Origin: Treponema sp.
Lineage (GTDB): Bacteria > Spirochaetota > Spirochaetia > Treponematales > Treponemataceae
Direction of reading: 5' to 3'
Assembly: GCA_012799545.1 (NCBI GenBank)
Contig: JAAZLA010000082.1
Span: forward strand, 1 to 7,970
Length of the DNA stretch: 7,970 nt
Shown: piece after piece, positions 1-6,079 of the stretch
Layout: each line of letters starts with the position of its first letter
Numbering within the stretch: the stretch's first letter is position 1
Notes under the pieces: generated by a model
What the model saw: only the letters and a program-made list of their open reading frames with translations
Database searches by the model: none
What the model was told of the DNA's origin: nothing
Position numbers and translations under genes: made by a program

Positions 1-1
1 A

Positions 2-409
2 AAAGGAAGCTATAGTCCTAGTTCTTTACGTGAAGATGGAAGTGCTTTTCATACATTATTGGAACCCTATCTTACATACGAGCAAAAAAACTTTTCTCTT
101 TCAAAAGAAATTCTTGATACGGTGCAAAGTTTTCCTTTTAATCTATTTCGTTTTGATGGCTGTAAAGATTGTCTTAGCGATAAAAAGTTTGATGTTATTT
201 TTTTGAGAAACGTGTTTATATATTTTTCTGATGAAACAAAACAAGCATGTTTACGTTTTATGGAAGGGAAATTAAAACCTGAGGGTTTGCTTTTTGTTTC
301 GACAAATGAAATAGCATCTATACAAATTGCAAAAGAATCGTCTTTAAAAAAATATAAAGAATCAAATGTTTTTTTCTTTCGTAAAGAAGGTGGTATTACA
401 TGTTCCTAA
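2..409 (+). CDS. cheR: CheR-type chemotaxis protein methyltransferase, C-terminal part (5' truncated by window edge)
   Basis: CheR enzymes transfer methyl groups from S-adenosylmethionine to glutamates on chemoreceptors for sensory adaptation in the cytoplasm. The frame is open from base 2 to the TAA at 407-409, giving 135 visible residues. A TTG near base 59 is not the real start, because the upstream residues (G-S-Y near the edge) fit the A-x-x-G-x-Y segment of CheR. The clearest signature is DVIFLRNVFIYF at visible residues 64-75, the CheR counterpart of DVIFCRNVLIYF. It is followed by a helix and a K-L-K-P-E-G-L-L-F strand and then S-T-N-E, matching the L-x-P-G-G-x-L strand and the Ser/Glu after it. 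The N-terminal helical domain and the glycine-rich SAM loop lie outside the window, so activity cannot be judged. The gene overlaps the next one by 10 bases and is followed by two receptor genes that are plausible substrates. Family assignment is confident; which receptors it methylates is inference. Confidence 0.9.
   Translation, partial: KGSYSPSSLREDGSAFHTLLEPYLTYEQKNFSLSKEILDTVQSFPFNLFRFDGCKDCLSDKKFDVIFLRNVFIYFSDETKQACLRFMEGKLKPEGLLFVSTNEIASIQIAKESSLKKYKESNVFFFRKEGGITCS
387..393 (+). promoter_or_regulatory. Shine-Dalgarno site for the CheA-like gene, inside cheR
   Basis: AAGGTGG ends six bases before the ATG at 400 and differs from AAGGAGG at one base. It lies within the last codons of cheR, supports the ATG at 400 as the start, and implies translational coupling across the 10-base overlap. 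Confidence 0.6.
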
Positions 410-2502
410 AAACTGATGAGTTTATCACTTCTTTTGTAAATGAATCGAAAGAATACATAAAAGAAATATCGAAGTATATAAAATTATTAAAGCGTGAAGT
501 ATCTGACGAAACCTTTGCTTCTCTTTTGCATCAATTAGGAAACTTTAAAAATGCAGCATTATTCATGGGGTTCGACGTATTGTTTTCCTTAATCAAAGGA
601 TTTGAAACCCTTATATCGGCAGTAGTTCATACTCGAATAGATTTGAACGCAAAGGCTTTACAATTGTTCTCTTATACCTGCGATATGTTTGTTTTAATTG
701 TAAAAAATATTGATGAAGAAAAATCAGATGATATACCAGTTGATGATTTTTTAGATATTTTTAACAAAGCAGTGAATGGCTTACCCTTTTCCTTTGACAA
801 AATTATTTCTTTACTGCAACCTAAATCAATTTTTGATCTTCCTGAACTTCTCCCTGCTGATATAAAAAAGAAAACACTCGGTATTCAAACAATCGAAATT
901 AGCATAGAGCGATTAGATGATCTTATTAAGCGATTTGAAAACATAGTATTGCAACAAAATAAACTAAAAAAATATCTAGATGATATTAACGTGGAATTAG
1001 AAAATAAAAATCTACCTTTTTTAAAGAAACTTAAAAAAGAACTCTCCGATGATTTAGAACATTTGGAAAGTTCTATGGCAAGCCTTCAAAAAAATATTTA
1101 TGAATTTCGCCTCATATCTTTAAACAGAATTTTGGAACCTTTACAGAAAAAGATTGAGGCAGAAGCCTTAGAGCAAAATAAAATAATAGCTTTCCATTTT
1201 CCAGAAGTTGATTTCTTTTTGGATAAAGATATCTTAGATTCAGTTTCTGAAATACTGTACCAATTACTAAAAAATGTAATAGACCATGCATATGAAACAA
1301 AAGAAATTCGATTACAAAAAGGGAAGGAAGAAAGATTACAGGTATTTTTGGGTATATACAAACATGCTGAACATATTACTCTTGAATTTTCTGATGATGG
1401 CTGCGGCATTGACTATGAAGCGGTGCGCTTTAAAGCCCTTGATTTATATCCAGATAAAACAGCAATTATTTTAGAAATGACAGAAAAAGAACTTTCGAGT
1501 TTTCTTTTTATGCCGGGATTCAGTGTTGTACAAAAATCTAGTCAACCTAAACATCATGGAGATGGTTTAGATATAGTCCGTAAAAACCTAGAGAAAATTA
1601 GGGCTAAGATTTTTCTCACAGCAGAAAAAGACCTTGGTACAGAGTTTAGTCTTTCTATACCAACTTCTCTGGCAACCTTAAAAGGAGTTTTTGTAAAAGC
1701 GGGAGTTTTTACTTTTCTTATCCCAGTTCGCTATATTTCAGAAATATATAATTGTCCCAAAAATGATTTGCTTTACTTGCAAAACAATACAATGTTTAGA
1801 TTACGCGACGAAGTTTTACCCGTGTATTCATTAAATGCGCTTATAGGGGAGGTGGTTGATACAAAAGAAAAAGGGACACAAGTGATTTTGATTGTTGAAT
1901 ATCTTGAAAAGAAAATAGGTATTAGCATCAATGAATTGTTACATACAGTTTCTGTTATTATAAAACCACTTCCTTCTATTTTAAAAAAGCATCATATTTT
2001 TCAAGGTTTAGTTTTGGATGAAAATCATCGATTTGTACCTATTTTAGATATTCCTGAGCTGATAGAACGCTTAGAATTGTTGCAAACTTATTCTTTAATT
2101 AAGGCTGAAGCAAAAAACATACGCGATATAAAAAAAATCCTTATTATTGATCATTCAGCGATAACGAGAGAAATTCAAAAAAATATTTTAGAAGCAGAGG
2201 GATTTATTGCTGATACCGCTGAAGATGGCATTGAAGCCTTGAGTATCGTAAAAAAACGAAAGTATGATATTATTGTAACCGATATAAAAATGCCACGAAT
2301 GAATGGCTATGTATTTATTGAAAATCTAAAACGAATTCGAGGATATGAGAAAACACCAATACTTGTTATTTCATCTCTTGGGGGGCGATCTGTTGAAGAA
2401 AAGGCAATGGAAATGGGAGTTTCCGGTTTTCTTTTTAAATCAAATTTTGAAAGAAGAAAGATGCTTTCAATTGTAAAAGGATTAATAGATGGTAAAGAAT
2501 AA
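400..2502 (+). CDS. cheA: CheA-like chemotaxis histidine kinase with CheW-like domain and C-terminal receiver; P1 lacks the phosphoacceptor His
   Basis: This 700-residue cytoplasmic protein has the CheA layout without a P2 domain. Residues about 5-110 form a P1/Hpt-like helical domain, about 165-260 a P3 dimerisation helix pair, about 262-425 a P4 ATP-binding domain, about 426-560 a P5/CheW-like domain and about 580-697 a receiver. In P4 the N-box keeps Asn292, Asp295 and His296, G1 is intact (DDGCGID, 332-338), the F-box is PGFS (372-375) and G2 is altered (HHGDGLD, 385-391). In P1, the H-x-x-K-G position reads G-N-F-K-N from Gly47 to Asn51, so the usual phosphorylated histidine is absent although the flanking G-F (57-58) aligns without a gap. 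The receiver keeps Asp584, phosphoacceptor Asp628, Ser658 and Lys680, but its second acidic-pocket residue is His585. It lies between cheR and the cyclase gene, overlapping both. It could be a scaffold, a kinase for an Hpt protein encoded elsewhere, or a partly decayed kinase. Family assignment is firm; activity is not. Confidence 0.9.
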   Translation: MFLKTDEFITSFVNESKEYIKEISKYIKLLKREVSDETFASLLHQLGNFKNAALFMGFDVLFSLIKGFETLISAVVHTRIDLNAKALQLFSYTCDMFVLIVKNIDEEKSDDIPVDDFLDIFNKAVNGLPFSFDKIISLLQPKSIFDLPELLPADIKKKTLGIQTIEISIERLDDLIKRFENIVLQQNKLKKYLDDINVELENKNLPFLKKLKKELSDDLEHLESSMASLQKNIYEFRLISLNRILEPLQKKIEAEALEQNKIIAFHFPEVDFFLDKDILDSVSEILYQLLKNVIDHAYETKEIRLQKGKEERLQVFLGIYKHAEHITLEFSDDGCGIDYEAVRFKALDLYPDKTAIILEMTEKELSSFLFMPGFSVVQKSSQPKHHGDGLDIVRKNLEKIRAKIFLTAEKDLGTEFSLSIPTSLATLKGVFVKAGVFTFLIPVRYISEIYNCPKNDLLYLQNNTMFRLRDEVLPVYSLNALIGEVVDTKEKGTQVILIVEYLEKKIGISINELLHTVSVIIKPLPSILKKHHIFQGLVLDENHRFVPILDIPELIERLELLQTYSLIKAEAKNIRDIKKILIIDHSAITREIQKNILEAEGFIADTAEDGIEALSIVKKRKYDIIVTDIKMPRMNGYVFIENLKRIRGYEKTPILVISSLGGRSVEEKAMEMGVSGFLFKSNFERRKMLSIVKGLIDGKE
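2475..2480 (+). promoter_or_regulatory. Shine-Dalgarno site for the cyclase gene, inside the CheA-like gene
   Basis: AAAAGG lies eight bases before the ATG at 2489, within the last codons of the kinase gene. It supports that start, which gives a 14-base overlap and places the first receiver-like beta strand right at the N-terminus. Confidence 0.5.
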
Positions 2503-4321
2503 AATAGTTGTTTGTGAATATTCAAAGATTGTACAAAATGTTATTAAATCTATTTTAGGAAAGATAAAAGAAGAAATTGTTTTTTTTGACAATGCCTATG
2601 ATGCGCTCTTGTTTATACAGTCAAATTCGGTGGTTTTACTTATTTCATCAATATACCTTGAACCATTTACGGGATTTCATTTGGCTCATTTAATCAAAGC
2701 AGACTCCAAAACAGAAAAAATAAAGGTGCTTTTATACTATAGCGAAGAGACTAAGTTAAAATCTTTTTACGCAGAAAAAACACATGCAGACGCTTTTTTG
2801 TTTTTTAATGCAAATAACACAAGAGAGTTTTGCGAGGAAGTTGAGCATCTTTTGGGAGAAGCTGAAGTTTTTGAAACTAATGTAAATGAAATTTCTGAAA
2901 AAGATCTTCTTGTCTCTGCCCTTAAATCAACCGAAAAAACTTTTTTTAATTACATTTTTTTGGAATCACTTTTTGAAATGAATCTTTATCTCGAAAATAC
3001 GGCAAGCTTGCTAAAAAATCTTTTATATCTTATTGTAAAAATTTTTGAAGTAGAAATATTTTCTTTTTTTATTTTCAATGAAGGAGAAGTTCAAAAACAT
3101 TCTTTAATATCAAATAGTTTATCCAAAATAGAGGAAAATGATTTCTATAAAGTATCTAAATTACATTTTGGAAGTTATGTACCAGATGATTTTGATCTTA
3201 GTTTACTAGAATATAATGAAGAACAATCATATCGTTTTGAAAAGAAAGTAAAAACAAAACAAAATGTTATTTCATCTTATGAACACTTTGTCCTTTATGC
3301 GAATTCTTTTGTGGGGACATTTCATATAGGAGCTGTTGAATTTAATTATTTTACTGAGCAAGAATTAAAGTTATTACATTTTTTTTGCGAAAAAATTGCT
3401 TTTCTCATAGAAATGTCTTTAAATTTTACATCTGTTATTAATAAAGAAATGAGAATGAAGAAAACGTTTTCTCGTTTTGTACCCGAAGAAATAATCGATA
3501 ATATTCTAGGGTATGAAGGTGAAGCTAAGCAACTTGTGGGAGAAAAGAGAATGGTTGCTGTCGTAATTGTGGATATTCGAGATTTCACGGCTATAAGCGA
3601 AATAAACACACCAGAGAATGTTGTTAGTTTTTTAAATTTATATTTTACTCACATGGTGGAAATTATAAAAAAGAACGGAGGAGCAGTTGACAAATTTATG
3701 GGTGATTCTATCCTTGCGCTTTTTGGGGCTACAACAAGTTATGAAGATAATGCACAACGAGCAGTAAGAACTGCACTGGAGATGCAAGAAGTTATACATA
3801 CAATTGATACAAGCCTTTTAATTTTTCCAGAAAATCATGAATTAAAAATTGGGATAGGCATCCATCAAGGAAATGTAGTTGTGGGAAACATTGGCTGTCA
3901 GGAAAAAATAGATTATACCGTTATTGGAGATTCAGTAAATCTTGCGTCTCGATTAGAAAGCCTTACAAAACAATATGGCGCTCCTATTATTATTTCAGAT
4001 GCGATAAAGGAAGAACTCGATCAAACTTTTTCTACTCGGCATTTAGATATTGTTCGAGTAAAAGGGAAGTCTATACCAGTTTCAATTTATCGTGTTATGC
4101 GAAAAGAAGATGCATATTCAACAGAATTTCAGGAAACTATAACGAAAGCAATGGAGCTTTATATATTAGGTGCATGGAATTTAGCCTATAATTATTTTAC
4201 AAAAGCTCTCGATATTATGCCGCAGGATACGGCTACGATGGTTTTACAAAATCGGTGTAAATCATTTGCATCGCAACCGCCCACTAATTGGGATGGCGCT
4301 ATAACACTTTTAAGTAAATAG
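2489..4321 (+). CDS. Class III adenylate cyclase with N-terminal pseudo-receiver and GAF domains
   Basis: This 610-residue protein very likely makes cAMP from ATP in the cytoplasm. Residues about 5-120 look like a receiver fold, but Ser54 replaces the phosphoacceptor Asp, Cys9-Glu10 the acidic pair and Phe106 the conserved Lys, so normal phosphorylation is not expected. Residues about 150-305 resemble a GAF domain. A helical linker (SRFVPEEIIDNIL, near 330-340) leads into the class III catalytic domain, about 350-545. Its metal-binding Asp362 and Asp406 are 44 residues apart. Lys402 (in DKFMGD) and Thr477 (in DYTVIGD) sit at the adenine-selecting positions, and Asn484 and Arg488 (VNLASR) at the transition-state positions. 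Lys/Thr is the class IIIb adenylate-cyclase pattern and argues against guanylate cyclase. The last 60 residues look like a TPR-type helix pair (Y-x-x-G-A-W, then F-T-K-A-L, then P-x-D), a tail I recall from similar cyclases. No membrane segment is seen. Its place between CheA and the receptors suggests control by the array; the ligand of the GAF domain is unknown. Confidence 0.92.
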   Translation: MVKNKIVVCEYSKIVQNVIKSILGKIKEEIVFFDNAYDALLFIQSNSVVLLISSIYLEPFTGFHLAHLIKADSKTEKIKVLLYYSEETKLKSFYAEKTHADAFLFFNANNTREFCEEVEHLLGEAEVFETNVNEISEKDLLVSALKSTEKTFFNYIFLESLFEMNLYLENTASLLKNLLYLIVKIFEVEIFSFFIFNEGEVQKHSLISNSLSKIEENDFYKVSKLHFGSYVPDDFDLSLLEYNEEQSYRFEKKVKTKQNVISSYEHFVLYANSFVGTFHIGAVEFNYFTEQELKLLHFFCEKIAFLIEMSLNFTSVINKEMRMKKTFSRFVPEEIIDNILGYEGEAKQLVGEKRMVAVVIVDIRDFTAISEINTPENVVSFLNLYFTHMVEIIKKNGGAVDKFMGDSILALFGATTSYEDNAQRAVRTALEMQEVIHTIDTSLLIFPENHELKIGIGIHQGNVVVGNIGCQEKIDYTVIGDSVNLASRLESLTKQYGAPIIISDAIKEELDQTFSTRHLDIVRVKGKSIPVSIYRVMRKEDAYSTEFQETITKAMELYILGAWNLAYNYFTKALDIMPQDTATMVLQNRCKSFASQPPTNWDGAITLLSK

Positions 4322-4327
4322 AGGGAG
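4321..4327 (+). promoter_or_regulatory. Shine-Dalgarno site for the first receptor gene
   Basis: GAGGGAG starts on the last base of the cyclase stop codon and ends three bases before the ATG at 4331; counting only its GAGGG core the spacing is five. It is the only recognisable signal in the 9-base gap, and there is no room for a separate promoter there. Confidence 0.5.
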
Positions 4328-4330
4328 AAA

Positions 4331-6079
4331 ATGATAAAAAAAGCAAAGAAAATAAAAAAAACTAAGGTAAAAACATTTCAAGATGAAATGTTTTTATATG
4401 GGGCAAAAAATAATATCATTACTGCTATTATTATTTTCGTATATATATTGTTTTTCTTGGAAATTTCCTTTAAAGACTTTGGTTTTATACTGCTTTTTGC
4501 GACAACTTCTGTTTTAATCTTCCAGTTTTTTGTAGCACCTTTTACAAATGCAAGTTACACTCGGCAGATTTCAAATCAACTCATTTTATGGAAAGAGGGA
4601 AGTCTCGACATAGATAAAAGCACAGCTTTGTTTGTTGAACTTTTACGTTGCCCAAGAATAATTATGTATTATGTTTTTATTCTTTTTGGTTCTGCCTCAT
4701 TATTATTTATTTTGTTAACGTATTTTTTTATCGGAATTAGTCTCGTAAAACTGATCTTTTTATTTACAGTATGTGTTTTTGCTTCATACGTGGCGGGTGT
4801 TATTGCATTATTTACTTCAGAAATTGTTTGCCATAAATATGCAATACCTATCTTTGATTCTGGAATCGATTTAGGCGAATTGGAAAGCAAAAAATATTAT
4901 GGAATTTCACTAAAAATACAATTTTTATTATTTACCATAATACCCGCTTTGTTTGTTTCTGTTCTTACCTTTGCTTATTTTTTGATACAAAAAGACATCC
5001 TTCTAGAACAAAATATATTTTCTTTAGGAAGAACGGTTCTCTTTTTTCTTACTAATACTGTTATTCTTATTTCGCTTTTTCTGGCTTTTAGAAACAATTC
5101 TATTCTCGAAATTGCTAAAGTCCAATACCTTCTTGAATGGCTTTCAAAAACTGATTTTAAAAGTGAGAAAGAAGTGCCTGTTGCTTTATCAAATGAAATC
5201 TCATATATTTCTTTTCTCATTAGAAATACAATACATCGTTTTCCGAGAATTTTGGATTTTTATAAACGTATTTCTTCTGAGATATCGGAATTGACCTTTT
5301 TCTTAAAAAAATATAAATCAGAAGAAGAAACCGTTTCAGAAACAAATTATCGTGTTATAGGTAATATAAATGAAGAAGTAAAAAAAATAAATCAAAGTTC
5401 CGATCTTTTTTTTGCTGAGCTCGATTCTTTTTTTGATACACACGGTCAAATAAAGAGCATTATAGATGAAGCTTACGCTTTAATCAGTCAATCTAAGGAT
5501 ACAGCTTTGCAGAATACTAATAAAAACCTTAGCTCAACACGTGAGATAAAGAATTTAGAAAATCAACTTACAGGAATAAGTGAAATTACTTCTTTGCTAA
5601 CAGATATTGCTGACCAAATAAAAATTATTGCTTTTAATGCTGAACTTGAAGCAGTAAAAGCAGGCGCAAGCGGAAAAAATTTTTTAATTATAGCAACTGA
5701 AATACGGCGCTTAGCTGATTATACTATGGATTCTATAATTGAAACGCAAGAGCAAATCAGCCTTGTACATACTACTACAGAAAAACTCATCTCTCATTTT
5801 CAAGACTCACTTGAAATAACTAAAAAAAGTAAAACTTTTTTGGAAAAAAATGAAATGCTTTTAGATGAAATGAAAGAGAAAGCAGAAATAAATGTTATAG
5901 ATATACCTGACGTTCAAAGATATAAAATAAAAGAAGGGCAAATACACAATGCTATTTTATCGTTAACTGAGCAATTAAAACATTTGTTAGATGAAGCTTC
6001 CTTGCATGCTTACGACATGTCTGAGAACATAGAATGTTTTGAACGTCTGGCAGATAGAGTTGCAAAAGGAGAAGTATAA
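4331..6079 (+). CDS. Six-TM methyl-accepting chemotaxis protein, first of a tandem pair
   Basis: This is a 582-residue chemoreceptor with a lysine-rich cytoplasmic N-terminus (residues 1-16). Six hydrophobic segments lie at about 28-43, 50-70, 110-135, 139-162, 196-218 and 235-253, with only short loops, so there is no usual periplasmic ligand-binding domain and sensing probably occurs within or close to the membrane. A weak HAMP-like stretch (L-S-N-E-I-S, near 285-300) leads into the coiled-coil signalling region. The hairpin tip is clear: DQIKIIAFNAELEA ends at residue 441 (Asn436, Glu440), followed by the downstream A-T-E-I-R-R-L-A-D segment. The tip aligns with the receptor motif that binds CheA and CheW. 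The descending arm contains Pro526, unusual for a coiled coil, and I see no convincing methylation consensus. There is no C-terminal NWETF-like CheR tether; the protein ends in KGEV. The next gene encodes a clear paralogue of equal length. The receptor identity is secure; the stimulus is unknown. Confidence 0.9.
   Translation: MIKKAKKIKKTKVKTFQDEMFLYGAKNNIITAIIIFVYILFFLEISFKDFGFILLFATTSVLIFQFFVAPFTNASYTRQISNQLILWKEGSLDIDKSTALFVELLRCPRIIMYYVFILFGSASLLFILLTYFFIGISLVKLIFLFTVCVFASYVAGVIALFTSEIVCHKYAIPIFDSGIDLGELESKKYYGISLKIQFLLFTIIPALFVSVLTFAYFLIQKDILLEQNIFSLGRTVLFFLTNTVILISLFLAFRNNSILEIAKVQYLLEWLSKTDFKSEKEVPVALSNEISYISFLIRNTIHRFPRILDFYKRISSEISELTFFLKKYKSEEETVSETNYRVIGNINEEVKKINQSSDLFFAELDSFFDTHGQIKSIIDEAYALISQSKDTALQNTNKNLSSTREIKNLENQLTGISEITSLLTDIADQIKIIAFNAELEAVKAGASGKNFLIIATEIRRLADYTMDSIIETQEQISLVHTTTEKLISHFQDSLEITKKSKTFLEKNEMLLDEMKEKAEINVIDIPDVQRYKIKEGQIHNAILSLTEQLKHLLDEASLHAYDMSENIECFERLADRVAKGEV
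6064..6071 (+). promoter_or_regulatory. Shine-Dalgarno site for the second receptor gene
   Basis: AAAAGGAG ends seven bases before the ATG at 6079, which shares its A with the TAA stop of the first receptor (TAATG). This arrangement is typical of termination-reinitiation coupling and fixes the start. Confidence 0.65.

Noticed and set aside
59..409. A complete 116-residue gene starting at TTG 59
   Set aside because: The frame stays open to base 2 and the upstream residues fit CheR, so this is the interior of a truncated cheR gene.
532..552. His44 as the P1 phosphorylation site
   Set aside because: It lies three residues before the aligned position and is not followed by x-x-K-G; the alignment anchored on Lys50 and Gly57-Phe58 puts Gly47 at the site. 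Kept only as an alternative in the findings.
1098..1409. Minus-strand open frames over the CheA-like gene
   Set aside because: They run antisense to conserved kinase motifs, lack a recognisable domain and have no supporting ribosome site; they are shadows of the real gene.
2489..4321. Guanylate or diguanylate cyclase
   Set aside because: Lys402 and Thr477 fit adenine selection, no GGDEF motif is present, and Asn484/Arg488 are those of class III cyclases.
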